DNA of 64,000 nt from Echinarachnius parma (Eukaryota > Echinodermata > Echinoidea > Clypeasteroida > Echinarachniidae). Shown here piece after piece: positions 20,548 through 31,633 of this stretch. The stretch covers positions 56,796 through 120,795 of the forward strand of contig JBAMJV010007935.1 of the NCBI GenBank assembly GCA_037951105.1, given 5' to 3'. The notes beneath the pieces were generated by a model, which searched no databases, had not been told where the DNA came from, and worked only from the letters and a program-made list of their open reading frames with translations. The position numbers and the translations under genes were made by a program. The stretch's first letter is position 1; each line of letters starts with the position of its first letter.

Positions 20548-22602
20548 CGTCCATACAGTATACAAAGTATATAAGTTAAAATGATACAATATTCTTAGAA
20601 TAATTCAGAATATTGCAGTACTTTTAAAAATCATATCAATCATTGCAGCCTCCAGTGATCAGTTAAAAGTGATGATAGTGGTCTAACAAAATTAGTTTTT
20701 CCCAGATAAAATACGACTAGAGGAGTAGAGGTAACTGTTTTTGTGCATGTATCAATAAGAGAAACATTACATTACTGAACAAACATTACTGAAATCAGTG
20801 CTTTGCTTTGAATTTGGATACCAGCGAGACAGGACACTTCATTAACAACGAGTAAAATAATCAATTTGTATCATACTAGTCTTTGCTGAAGACTCGTTTC
20901 GCGAAAAAAAAATTATTATTGTTGTGCAACGTAATGTCATTTTATTGTATTTTTTGTATGAATCTGCGTTTGAATTTTTAGAATAGTTCTATATTATTAA
21001 GTATATTCTTAATCAATATTTATTCAAGTGAGTTAAAAGAAATGTTCAGTGCAGCTGAAATGTTGAGTATACACAGTGAAATATTGTTATTGAATGAACA
21101 GTATACTAACAAAATTATAATTGTTTGCTAAGTACTTTCATTGTATTGTAAATGTATGTATGAATCCACGCATGAATCTTTAAAAAAAAGTTGTGTATAT
21201 TCTTAATAAACATCTTAGTTGTGTGATAAAGTTAAGTGATAATACCCAGTACTAAAAAAGAACAATTTATATTATTATTTTTACACTGCAGGACCCACCG
21301 ATTTGGAAAAGCCGAATTAGTAGAACTGCGACCGATTTCATGAAAGGCTCCTGAACTTTGACCTTAAACATGTTAGCAAAGCTGGGAGCCTAATGACCTC
21401 CCCCGCTGCGATTTGTCAAGATTGTACGGCAACGCGAAAAGTGTCGCCCCTCCGCAGCGGCTACGCGTCTTCTTTCCTGTAAGCCCTGCCCATCTTGCCG
21501 CGTGACCTTTGCATGTCGGCCTGTAAATTCATTTGATTATTTGTGTGATGTGTTTAAAAAACCTAGCGACAAACTTGTTTCCTCCCGAGCGAGATATAAC
21601 AGCGGTTAATCGGGCCTTTTCCCATTGTAGATGTTTGTTTTGGAAAATGAATGAAAACAATGAAATACAAACAAAAGAAAATATGAGGAATAAGCAGCCT
21701 CTTCCAACAGCCCAAACTAAAGAATATTTTTGTAACGACATTTAATGTACATTTAATGTAGTTAAAACTTACATTAATTTAATAAGGTGAAAACCATATT
21801 CAATTAACAAAACTATGTACGATTTATGTTTGACATGTAACCGAGTTGATTTTTTCCAAGCTTTCTGTAGACTTTGCGATAAAAGCGACTTTTCATGTGA
21901 AAAAGAATATGACGGATTTTCAGTTGCATCAAGGGTTTGGGTTATTGCGTTTCTTTGACCATTGTTAATGATGGTGTCATGATCATCGCACGATGATCAC
22001 AGACGATGGAATGAAGACTTTCGCTAAAAAATATGTTTTGCCATCGCAGCTAGGATTTTGAACATGTGTGATTGTGCAATGACCCGCGATTATTGCTATG
22101 AACACACGATGGTCGTGCGTGTGTCGTTCATCAAGCGTGCGATGGCCTGTGATTATTGATCAATAGCGCATTCCAGGCTTATTCACCACAACATGATATA
22201 TGAGGCTAAGAAAAACAATAATGTAAAATGCTTATTCGTTCCGTTAGTTTAGAGTTAGGCCTACATTGATGTTCCGTAATGAATTTTGAATATTTTTGAC
22301 TTGATCCACCCTTCATTACTGCTGTTGTTTATTCGCGGCTCATCGCACGTCCCAATGTGACCAAACAATTAAGCAACAAACAGGGACAATATTAAAGTAG
22401 CTATTTCTGAAAATTATTCGGATAGATTGCCGTCTTTGTATGTTTAAGGATATCCGAGTGTATTTATGGTTATCATTTTGATTGTACTTAGTCATCATAT
22501 ACACATATTTTACAACACAGAACATATGTATCGGAAATAATACAGAACATATGATTAACAGTATCTCCAAAAAAAATTACAATATTTTGTTTCACTGTGA
22601 TG
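20548..22602. other. Intergenic and presumed 3' UTR of aGPCR-1; no gene seen
   Basis: A+T-rich. It should contain the 3' UTR of gene 1. Around 21960-22150 there are short imperfect repeats of CGATGATCAC / GCGATGGCCTG type. No coding frame with recognisable homology. Confidence 0.6.
21205..21210 (+). terminator. Candidate poly(A) signal for aGPCR-1
   Basis: AATAAA about 660 bp after the stop codon, in an A+T-rich stretch without other features. It is the first well-placed hexamer I noticed, but there is no direct evidence for its use. Confidence 0.25.
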
Positions 22603-22699
22603 TACAGACTGTCCCAGAAAAAACGAAACCGGGTTTCATGGCAGAAATTTTATGTTATAATGAATAATTTCCTTGATGATATAAATATGAAAAGCTCTG

Positions 22700-22995
22700 T
22701 GTAAAATCCACAGAATATCATGTATCCTAGTGTAATATATAGCACGCAAAGAATCAAGCATGTATACTCAATGACTGCATTTACAAGACTGCTTTAATAT
22801 AGGGTCAAACTCAGCACATGCACAAGGTGCTCATTATAATACACACATGGTTGCACACTGCAATATAATGCAGTGCAGTACAATACATACACAAGGAGAG
22901 TATTGTTTTAGGGGGGGAGGTGATGGGGTCAATGCCTGATACTGATAGTCTTGCATTTCAGGCAGTGATAGTGTTATCACTGTTAATATCTCACA
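22700..22995 (-). repeat. 3' LTR of the Gypsy element
   Basis: Matches 27618-27913 base for base as far as I can read. On the plus strand it starts TGTAAAATCC and ends ATATCTCACA, giving TG...CA ends in the element's own orientation. Confidence 0.95.
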
Positions 22996-23008
22996 TCTCC
23001 TCCCTTCT
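22996..23008 (-). promoter_or_regulatory. Polypurine tract of the Gypsy element
   Basis: On the minus strand the run AGAAGGGAGGAGA directly precedes the 3' LTR, the expected place for second-strand priming. Confidence 0.75.
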
Positions 23009-23224
23009 AATTTTGAATCATGGAAAGTATAAAACCTTCCATGGTTATTTAATTATTTTCATCATGCATTGAAATATTATTTAAGAGAAATCCTTACAGT
23101 CCTGAGTCCACTGTTCAAAATGTTGTTTCCAATTTCCATAACTCAATTAATGTATTAATGCGCTCATCTATCTCTATTTTACTTAACCTATTAAATTTAC
23201 ATTTACTCTACCCTTCTCCTATCT

Positions 23225-23566
23225 AAAGGACACAGGGGTTGACTACCCTGGTCCACAATCATCATAGGGGATTATTCTGCCCCTTTGGTTGAATGATGAT
23301 TTACTATTCTGAAAAATCATACGCTAATCACCACTATTTCTACTCTACTCATCGACCCAGGGGTGGACTACCCTGGTCTGTAATCATCATAGGGGATTAT
23401 TCTGCCCCTTTTTGTTAAATGATGACTTATTTATTCTCAACTGTATCTAACCACTACTATAACCAGACTATAACTACCGCTCTTATTGACCCAGGGGTGG
23501 ACTATCCTGGTCATGAGTCATCATAGGAGATTATTCTGCTCCTTTTGTTGAGTGATGACTCAAAAG
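23225..23566. repeat. Three tandem repeats of about 115-120 bp in the Gypsy 3' region
   Basis: Three units, each with GGGGT(T/G)GACTA(C/T)CCTGGTC, then TCATCATAGG(G/A)GATTATTCT and CCTTTTTGTTGA-type ends. They lie between the gag-pol stop and the 3' LTR. Noncoding; the third unit is the most diverged. Confidence 0.85.
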
Positions 23567-23569
23567 AAT

Positions 23570-26500
23570 TTACAAGTTTAATCTATCTGGGGGTTGTCGG
23601 TTTCTCTCCGACCTGCGCAGCATCGGTTCATTGACTTCCCCTGGCTCTGTAGGTGATGTTGCGGTGTTTGACGCGGTTGTTTCGCATGGAGTTTCAGACC
23701 CCTCAACGGTTGTATCTGGTGGTGGGGTCTGAGGCTCGGGTTCAAGGAGGGGCTGCTGTGGTGTTCCCGATGTCATCTGGTCGAGATGGCGTCTCCACAC
23801 CAGATTTGGTGCGACGTTGACCTGGTAGGATATTGGACCAGATCTTGACGAGACGGTTCCTGGTGCCCATCTGTTGCCGCCTTGGCGATAGTCACGTACC
23901 CAGACAGCCTCCCCCACCGTGAACTGACGTACTTTGGTGTTTGTGCGGGTTGAAGCCATCTGTGCCTGTTTGTTGTTCACTCTCTTGCGCCGGTCTGGTT
24001 TCAGGAGGTCGAGTCGAGAGCGTAGAGGGCGGTTGTTTAACAGCATTGCTGGTGATTCTCCTGTTGTGGCGTGTGGTGCATTTCTGTAAGCCATCAAGTA
24101 CTGTGTCACCTTTTGTTTCAGTGTTCCCTTTTCTGCCTTCGCGGAGGCCAATGCTGACTTGAGCGACTGCACAAATCGCTCTGCTAACCCATTTGTGGAT
24201 GGGTGGAATGGAGCAGAGGTGATGTGCTTCACTCCGTTGCGTGAAACAAAATCCTTGAATTCTGCTGACGTGAACTGAGGCCCATTGTCTGATACCAGCT
24301 GTTCTGGAACACCATTCCTGGCAAAGATTGAACGCAGCATTTCGATTGTTCGTTCACTGGTTGATGACTTGGTGACTGCGACTTCTGGCCATTTCGAGTA
24401 AGCATCGACGACCACCAGGAGCATGTGACCATCCACTGGTCCTGCGTAATCGACATGAACTCGCTGCCATTTCTCTGCTGGCCACTCCCATGGATGTAGA
24501 GGGGCTCCGGGTGGAGACCGTTGTGTTGCTTGGCACCCAGCACAGCTCTTGGCCAGAAGCTCTATTTCTCTGTCTATATTTGGCCACCACATGTAGCTGC
24601 GTGCGAGGGCCTTCATCTTGACCACGCCAACATGTCCACTGTGAAGTTCTGTCAGGACACGTTTACGCAGTTTCTCAGGAACAAGGACTCGATGTCCCCA
24701 CATGATGCATCCCTGACACAGCGACAGTTCATTCCGCCGTTGATGAAATGGGGCCAGTTCACTTTCTTTGGCTGATGTCCACCCCTTTTGCACACATTCG
24801 TAGACCATTGACATCAGTGTGTCACGGCTCGTCTCCTTGCTGATGTGTGCACTTGTGACTGGGGGATTCGGCATCTCCTCCAGATGTTTGATGCCCAGGT
24901 CATCTGGTGTTTTTGGTTCCTTTGTTGCTGTTGTTGATGGCAAACGGGACAGTCCGTCGGCATTTCCATGCTTTTGAGTATTTCTATACTCAATTTTGTA
25001 CGTCAGTTCTGCAAGGAACAAGGCATATCGCTGGAGTCGTGCTGCAGTCATGGCCGGAATTCCCTTCCTTGGATTGAAGATCGATACCAGCGGCTGATGG
25101 TCGGTGATCATCGTGAAATTTTGTCCGTAGAGGTACATGTAGAAGTGCTTCACACCCCACACGATTGCTAACGCCTCTTTGTCTATTTGGGCGTAGTTCC
25201 TTTCTGCAGAGTTCAATGACCTTGATGCGTATGCTATGGGTCTTTCACTCCCATCTGGCAGCAGGTGTGACAGGACAGCTCCCAGTCCGTGCGGCGATGC
25301 ATCTGTAGCGAGAATGAGCGGAAGATCAGGGTCATAATGAACGAGCACTTGGTCTGATGCGATCAGGTCCTTAGCTTTCTGGAAAGCTGTCATACATTTG
25401 TCATCCCATTTCCATTTCTTTTCCTTTCGGAGGAGCTCATGGAGGGGATGTACTATGGTCGCAAGGTTTGGTAGGAAGCGGTGGTAGTAGTTCACCAGGC
25501 CCAAGAATGAGCGCAGCTGGGACACATTTGCTGGTGTCTCAGCCTCCTGGACACACTTCACCTTGTCATCAGTTTTGTGAAGACCATGCTTGTCTATCTT
25601 GTGCCCGCAGAAGATGATGTCGTCTCTGAAGAACTCACATTTCTTCAAGTTAGCACGGAGACCGTAGTCCTCGAGACGTTGCAGTACCTTGGCCAGGTTC
25701 TGTAAGTGTTCCTCGCCTGTCTTTCCCGTTATGATCATGTCGTCCAGCATACATTGTGTGTTCGGGATGCCTTGAAGGACTTGGTCCATGGTTTTCTGCC
25801 AAATTGCCGGGGCTGAGGCGACTCCAAACACCAGTCTGTTGTACTGGTAGAGGCCTTTGTGCGTGTTTATTGTAAGGAGTTTCCTAGATTCCTCATCTAG
25901 AACCATCTGGTGGTAGGCTTGGCGGAGGTCAACTTTACTAAAATGTTGCCCTCCGGAGAGGTTAGCGAAGATGTCCTGAATCTTTGGCAGGGGGTATTGT
26001 TCCACTTCGAGTAGTGGGTTTATCGTGACCTTGTAGTCCCCACACAACCGCACACTTCCATTATGTTTCATCACTGGGACTATCGGTGTTGCCCATTCCG
26101 AATGTGCTACTGGTGTGATGATACCCTCTTCTTCGAGGCGTTCAAGTTCCTTGTCAACCTTCCCCCGCATCGCGTATGGCACTTGCCGAGGGCGGCAGAA
26201 TTTGGGGGCAGCATCCGCTTTCATTGGCAGTCTGGCTACCATGCCCTTTAACTCCCCGATTTCATCCTTGAATATCACGTCGTGCTTGTCGAGGAGCTGT
26301 TGCAGCTGGTCCTCTATTGGTTCTGTATGTAGCTTCTTGATGGCATGCCAATCGACCTTCAGATGACGCAGCCAGCTTCTGCCAAAAAGGGGGGTTGTTC
26401 CCTTTTCTGTTACAAACAAATCCAGAAATTCTGATTGATCGTCGATTGTGACCTTCACGTGAGCCACGCCGAGGGGTCTCAGGAGCTCTCCTGAGAACGT

Positions 26501-27472
26501 TTTCAACTTTACGTCTGTCATTGTCAGCTTTGGTTGAGATTGAAGCTTGGCAAAAATGGCATTTGGCATAACGGATACTGCGGCTCCGGTATCCAACTCC
26601 ATCTTCACCTCTTGCCCATTGATGTTGGGCATGACATACAGTGGTGCAGACTTATGGCTCAAAGTCCCCACTTCGGTAATGACATCGAGTTCATTTTCAT
26701 CACTCTCTTGGTCATCCTCATGCTCCATCCTGTGTACTGGTTTGTTTTTCTTTCCATGCTGTCTCGGCTTGCTGCGACACACGTTTTGTATATGCCCTCT
26801 TTTACCACAAGCATGGCAGTCGGCGTTCTTAAAGAAACAATCATCCTGTGAGTGCCCACTCTTCCCACACCTATAGCAGGCTTGACTCCGCTGTGTTGGT
26901 CTCGAGGGTGGCTTTACAACCTGGTGCAACCCGACTGTAGGCTTTCGAAGTTGCTCAGCATCTTGCGCTGCCATCTCCATCGCTACGGCAGTCTCCACTG
27001 CCTTCTGAAGGGTTAATTGCGCCTCTGCCAGAAGTTTTCTCTGAATCCCCTCTTGCTTCAAACCACAAACAAATCTGTCTCTGAGCGCCTGCTCCAAGTA
27101 TTGGCCAAAATCGCAATGCTTGGCCAATTGACGGAGTTCGGCCACGTAGGTGTTGATGGATTCTGATGGGTGTTGGTCCCGTTTGTGAAAACGGAAACGC
27201 TCGGCAATCACCAGTGGTTGTGGGGCAAGATGTTGCTGCAGTACGTCAACAAGTTGGGAAAATGTCTTCTCTGCAGGTTTACCTGGGGCCGTCAGTTTCC
27301 GTAGAAGCTTATATGTCTCTCCACCAATCAGGCTAATCAGAGCTGGAACTTTCATTGCCTCGCCAATGTTATTGACGATGAAGTACTGCTCCAGCCGTTC
27401 ACTATAAGACGACCAGTCCTCCAGATCTGCATCAAAATGCCCTATGGAGCCAACACTCCCTGTGTGAGCCAT
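23570..27472 (-). CDS. Gag-Pol polyprotein of the Gypsy element
   Basis: One uninterrupted frame of 1,300 residues fuses gag and pol, with no frameshift between them. Approximate order: gag capsid-like region 1-180; two CCHC zinc knuckles about 199-232 (CYRCGKSGHSQDDC, CHACGKRGHIQNVC); aspartic protease with LDTGAAVSV near 293; reverse transcriptase about 400-640; RNase H near 720-830 (ATDASPHGLGAVLS); integrase with HHCC zinc region near 945-985 and DDE core (HVDYAG, SDNGPQF, NGLAERF) about 1005-1100. The RT active-site box reads MLDD where Y-x-DD is usual; the catalytic aspartates are kept, but the Tyr-to-Met change is notable. The ATG at 27472 lies about 145 bp after the 5' LTR. Confidence 0.95.
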   Translation of the reverse strand: MAHTGSVGSIGHFDADLEDWSSYSERLEQYFIVNNIGEAMKVPALISLIGGETYKLLRKLTAPGKPAEKTFSQLVDVLQQHLAPQPLVIAERFRFHKRDQHPSESINTYVAELRQLAKHCDFGQYLEQALRDRFVCGLKQEGIQRKLLAEAQLTLQKAVETAVAMEMAAQDAEQLRKPTVGLHQVVKPPSRPTQRSQACYRCGKSGHSQDDCFFKNADCHACGKRGHIQNVCRSKPRQHGKKNKPVHRMEHEDDQESDENELDVITEVGTLSHKSAPLYVMPNINGQEVKMELDTGAAVSVMPNAIFAKLQSQPKLTMTDVKLKTFSGELLRPLGVAHVKVTIDDQSEFLDLFVTEKGTTPLFGRSWLRHLKVDWHAIKKLHTEPIEDQLQQLLDKHDVIFKDEIGELKGMVARLPMKADAAPKFCRPRQVPYAMRGKVDKELERLEEEGIITPVAHSEWATPIVPVMKHNGSVRLCGDYKVTINPLLEVEQYPLPKIQDIFANLSGGQHFSKVDLRQAYHQMVLDEESRKLLTINTHKGLYQYNRLVFGVASAPAIWQKTMDQVLQGIPNTQCMLDDMIITGKTGEEHLQNLAKVLQRLEDYGLRANLKKCEFFRDDIIFCGHKIDKHGLHKTDDKVKCVQEAETPANVSQLRSFLGLVNYYHRFLPNLATIVHPLHELLRKEKKWKWDDKCMTAFQKAKDLIASDQVLVHYDPDLPLILATDASPHGLGAVLSHLLPDGSERPIAYASRSLNSAERNYAQIDKEALAIVWGVKHFYMYLYGQNFTMITDHQPLVSIFNPRKGIPAMTAARLQRYALFLAELTYKIEYRNTQKHGNADGLSRLPSTTATKEPKTPDDLGIKHLEEMPNPPVTSAHISKETSRDTLMSMVYECVQKGWTSAKESELAPFHQRRNELSLCQGCIMWGHRVLVPEKLRKRVLTELHSGHVGVVKMKALARSYMWWPNIDREIELLAKSCAGCQATQRSPPGAPLHPWEWPAEKWQRVHVDYAGPVDGHMLLVVVDAYSKWPEVAVTKSSTSERTIEMLRSIFARNGVPEQLVSDNGPQFTSAEFKDFVSRNGVKHITSAPFHPSTNGLAERFVQSLKSALASAKAEKGTLKQKVTQYLMAYRNAPHATTGESPAMLLNNRPLRSRLDLLKPDRRKRVNNKQAQMASTRTNTKVRQFTVGEAVWVRDYRQGGNRWAPGTVSSRSGPISYQVNVAPNLVWRRHLDQMTSGTPQQPLLEPEPQTPPPDTTVEGSETPCETTASNTATSPTEPGEVNEPMLRRSERNRQPPDRLNL

Positions 27473-27603
27473 ATTTCCCTGGTGCTGTAAGTTCCAACAA
27501 TATAGTATTCTCCAAAAGAAAATCTCCTTATATCTCTGTTTCGCTGAGAAGCGGAGTCCTGTGTGGTAATATTGTCACAATATCACTTCAAATATCACCA
27601 ATT

Positions 27604-27616
27604 ATCCTCGTCGCCA
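27604..27616 (-). promoter_or_regulatory. Primer-binding site, tRNA-Ser type
   Basis: Minus strand reads TGGCGACGAGGAT one base after the 5' LTR. This is complementary to the 3' end (including CCA) of animal tRNA-Ser(GCT), a 13-base match from known tRNA sequence. Confidence 0.75.
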
Positions 27617-27617
27617 G

Positions 27618-27913
27618 TGTAAAATCCACAGAATATCATGTATCCTAGTGTAATATATAGCACGCAAAGAATCAAGCATGTATACTCAATGACTGCATTT
27701 ACAAGACTGCTTTAATATAGGGTCAAACTCAGCACATGCACAAGGTGCTCATTATAATACACACATGGTTGCACACTGCAATATAATGCAGTGCAGTACA
27801 ATACATACACAAGGAGAGTATTGTTTTAGGGGGGGAGGTGATGGGGTCAATGCCTGATACTGATAGTCTTGCATTTCAGGCAGTGATAGTGTTATCACTG
27901 TTAATATCTCACA
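27618..27913 (-). repeat. 5' LTR of the Gypsy element
   Basis: 296 bp, same as the 3' LTR. It should hold the promoter of the element; I did not identify a definite TATA box. Confidence 0.95.
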
Positions 27914-28844
27914 CTCTGTGTCTCTTCTTTCATTTGATATACAACTTATGGCACATAATTCACGCATGACTGAATTAGAACGATGGAAAGTAGTGTTACC
28001 AAAATTCCATTTGCACGCAGAAATTGCAAGTTTGGGTGAGGTTTTGGGGTGAGTTTTAAGGGTAGTAAACTTACTTATTTTGAAAAGGGACAAACACCGC
28101 ATACAAATTCATAATTTTATCTTTTATATGACACCTCATGATTAAAAAATAAATGATTTATGCCAGAGAACGAGTACAATGAAAACATGCTTGATTCCAG
28201 CCCAAATGAGTAACTTTCCTGATCTAGCCTGTTTCCCATGTTTTCCCTGATCCCCATGTTTGTGTAAATTCACTCATGCATCAAAGTCCATTGTCAGCTG
28301 CTAAGTCAGGAAAGCTGAGCGACCTCTTACTCAACTTTCACTCATTTGAGCAGAAATCAGGCATGTTTTCATTGTACTCGTTCTCTGGCATAAATCATTT
28401 ATTGTTTGAGCATGAGGTGTTATGTAAAAGATAAAAATATGACCTTTTATGTGGTGTTTGTCCTTTTTAAAAATAAGTACGTTTACAATCCTTAAAACTC
28501 ACCCCAAAAAACTCACCCAAACTTAAAATGTATGCGTGCAAATGGAATATTGGTAACACCACTTTCATTGTTCTAATTCAGTCATGCTTGAATTATGTGC
28601 CATTAGTTGTACATCAAATGAAAGAAGAGACACAGAGCTTTTCAGACATATATATATCATCAAGGAAATTATTCATTTTGACGGAAAATTTCTGCCACGA
28701 AACCCGGTTTTGTTTTATATGGGACACGGTGTATAGTAACACGTCACATATTTGATTGAACTAAAATAATTTGAAACTCGAGATTTTGATAATTTAATTC
28801 GCGTGTTCGGTGTATAGAAACTGAGCAATAACACTTACATTCCA

Positions 28845-28906
28845 TGGCAGATTTGACAGGAATAGTAGCGGATGCTTCAATCACAACGGTAAACCCCGAG
28901 TTGGAG
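28845..28906 (+). pseudogene. Possible relic GAIN exon fragment
   Basis: The frame MADLTGIVADASITTVNPELE ends at GAG followed by GTGTGT, like the end of GAIN exon M in both receptors (VADILESITVIETVNVE then GT; LADILDDIIGVGSTTVE then GT). It lies isolated between the two genes. Short, so chance similarity is possible. Confidence 0.3.
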
Positions 28907-30184
28907 GTGTGTACCGCAACACCTCAGTCATAAATGACAATGTTTTGTACGGACATGCTCAAGAGCCTTTTGTGAAATCGGCCCCTACGTTTGTCGTTGA
29001 TTTTCTTGTGCATTATACAAACAGATTAAGCATGTATTTTCTATGACTCGCTTCTGTGAATGTAACACATAACTATTTTCAGAAATTAAATTATATATAA
29101 CATTTCATTCTCGTTGAATTATTTCATATGTCACGACCACAGGAAGAATACGCATATACACTCATTTACTGTGTAATACTGGTGATGATGTTGTTGTTGT
29201 TGTTGATGAAGATGACCCTGTTGTTCATGTTGTTTTTTTAACAATAATATATACTTCATACGTATTTAGAGATGAATAAACAGGTTTTTTTTATATTGTA
29301 TGCAGAAATGTTGTATCAGAAATATATACACTTATTGAATGTGTAAAGAAGTTATGCGTATACTCAGTAGAACCGTTTGATAATACATTCGAATAATAAT
29401 CTTGATTATCTTCAACCGTAGCCAAATAACAATAATTCATATCATATTTACACAGCAGAACCCATGGGGCTTATAATTCCAGAGCTGATTTTATAGGACA
29501 GATTTAAAACGATTATAATTAATGTCTCCTTATTTTAACGGTCTTAACAATTCCATCAGTATTTTAAATAATTTTGTTCTATACATTTCTGCGTTTAGTC
29601 GGACAGAATTATGATTTTATTATTATCCATTCCTGTTTAATCATAGTTGCAAATAACCACAACTCGAGACCAAAATACACAAACAAGCTATGATTGGGAT
29701 TTGTTGTTTGTCAGGCAGTTTTCATTAATATGGCTGCAAATGTATTTTTAAGAATGTAAAAACAGTAAATATAAGTGTTTGTTATTAAACAAGATCTTTA
29801 TATTCTGATTAAGAAAGATTATAAACGTCTACAAATCGATTTCATTTTTGTTGCTCGCTGGTAACCTTATTGTGTGTGGAATGTTTTTATTTTGTTTTAT
29901 GGGGCATTTGTTTGTGAGGAAAGGTGATGTATGCAAAAGTAGTTTGTGCATAACAGTAATATATATCACATTTATTAACAAAATAACTGATACATTCACA
30001 TGAATGATATAATCTCCCCATTTTTGATCTGCAATGAATTGAAATGAATTACATTTCGTAACAAATAATCGGCTTATCGCAATGATTATGTGAATGTGAT
30101 TGTAGTACAATTCAGGGATTTGTATATTTTGCTGGAGGTTAATGAACAATACAAGGACTCTACACTAGATAACTTTGCATGACT
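28907..30184. other. Intergenic, A+T-rich; no gene seen
   Basis: Contains a TTG/GAT-rich patch near 29185-29235. No frame with recognisable homology and no clear repeat boundaries. Confidence 0.5.
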
Positions 30185-30263
30185 AAGGTAGACATAAGCA
30201 CGTCAATAGGGAGTTTTCGCTAATGTGGACGAGAACGAGTTTCCCGTCCTAGAACGACCGTTT

Positions 30264-30488
30264 CAGGGTGGCCCAGAAATAACGGAACGGGGTATTTGCC
30301 ATTGTGATAATATGTTCACTGGATAGATAATCCTTTTAAAAGAAATTCGTTATTCCGAACACCCAAACAAAAACATTACTGTTGATGATATCAAAGTTCT
30401 TTTTAAAAGATTATCTATCCAGTGAACCTAGTCTGTATGTTTCTTTATAATGTAAAGTACCCCGTTCCGTTATTTCTGGGCCACCCTG
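30264..30488. mobile_element. Mariner-type MITE B, short variant
   Basis: Left CAGGGTGGCCCAGAAATAAC and right GTTATTTCTGGGCCACCCTG are long terminal inverted repeats; inner arms GGATAGATAATC and GATTATCTATCC continue the pairing. Holds an internal TTCGTTATTCCGAACAC motif also found in the satellite at 40.3 kb. Confidence 0.8.
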
Positions 30489-30493
30489 TATAA

Positions 30494-30649
30494 GCAAATA
30501 ATATGCGTATGACGTAATACTCCACGTTGGCACTGTTTAACAATAGTAACTAGGTCCGGTAAGCTCCGGCATACTTATCTTGCCGAACCTAGTTACTATT
30601 GTTAGGTTTGCCAACGGGGAGTCTATACGTCATACGAATATTATTTGCA
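30494..30649. repeat. Imperfect palindrome, about 70-bp arms
   Basis: GCAAATAATATGCGTATGAC pairs with GTCATACGAATATTATTTGC, and AACAATAGTAACTAGGT with ACCTAGTTACTATTGTT once mismatches are allowed. Directly abuts the MITE at 30264-30488. Confidence 0.8.
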
Positions 30650-30774
30650 TACATCACAGAAGCGGTCTATTGGATGTAGTCAACCCGTGCTGTTCACTAC
30701 CTGTTCGCTGCCTTTGAACCATTTTCGTTTTTAGTTAACGCGCGTTCACAATGACGTCGTTCCCTTCTACACAC

Positions 30775-31480
30775 AATCATGACAAACACTCACACACACC
30801 TTACACTTTCAAACATACACATGCGCAAACACACGACCCGACTGAATTATTCAAACTCCAACACAGACACACACACACATACACGCATTCAATCACACAA
30901 AACACACACACACACGTATACTCACACGCACAAACATCCACTCCCGCACGCACGCACGCACTCGCACTCAAACAAACAACAATGCACACAAACACCCCAC
31001 ACATGCGCTCACACAAACACAAACCCTTACACACGCGTATATATACACAAACACAACATTAATAAAACTCCCACACATACGCATACAGATACACAACACA
31101 CACCCACACAAACACAAACACATGAATGCACACTCACAAATGCACCCAAACACCCACAAACGCACATCCACATAAACACAAACACACGCACGCACACTCA
31201 TCCACGCGAGCACTCAAACAAACACAAACACACGCACACACTCAAAACAAAAACCCATACCCGTACACATACGCAGATACACACACGCACGCAGGCACTC
31301 GCATTCCAACAAACACAAACAAACACATATACACTCACAAACACACACACACGCACAAATGCGCACACACGTACACAAAGCCACACACGCACACATTCAA
31401 ACACACACGCATACACCAGTTATATACTCCACCACACATACACATAGACATACACGTATAAAACACACACACATACATAT
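30775..31480. repeat. CA-rich degenerate microsatellite
   Basis: About 700 bp of ACACAC with scattered T, G and A substitutions. All six frames give low-complexity proteins (His/Thr-rich on plus, Cys/Val-rich on minus), which I do not count as genes. Confidence 0.9.
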
Positions 31481-31633
31481 ACATGTTGATACTTCTCTGA
31501 TTACGTTATTCTGAAGACGGTGCACTGGATTTTCCGACGAACCTGAAATCGAGCATGAACTAGTGCTCAGATTGGCCAGACGACGAGAGAGAAGGTAAGT
31601 GACGTAATTTCTCGCCTAAATGACGTAATTTCT

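Larger units (their letters stand above)
22700..27913 (-). mobile_element. Full-length Ty3/Gypsy LTR retrotransposon (Mag/K02A2.6-like)
   Basis: Complete element in reverse orientation: 296-bp LTRs at both ends, a single gag-pol frame (23570-27472), a primer-binding site next to the 5' LTR and a polypurine tract next to the 3' LTR. The flanks CTCTG at 22695-22699 and 27914-27918 form a perfect 5-bp target-site duplication. The LTRs begin TG and end CA. I see no difference between them by eye, so the insertion is young. Superfamily by the order protease, RT, RNase H, integrase and by the integrase motifs. Confidence 0.95.
22603..28735. mobile_element. Fold-back MITE A, copy 1, split by a Gypsy element
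   Basis: Outer parts 22603-22699 and 27914-28735 join into an element matching copy 2 (34342-35241) in order and sequence. Ends are TACAGACTGTCCCAGAAAAA at the left and GGGACACGGTGTA at the right with TA flanks, as for Tc1/mariner-type MITEs. The two halves are inverted copies of one another (arms of about 400 bp around 28260), so single strands could fold into a long hairpin. No transposase. Confidence 0.85.

Noticed and set aside
30751..31461. Several 100-222-codon His/Thr-rich and Cys/Val-rich frames on both strands
   Set aside because: They are translations of a degenerate CA repeat; every frame is open because the repeat rarely makes stops.
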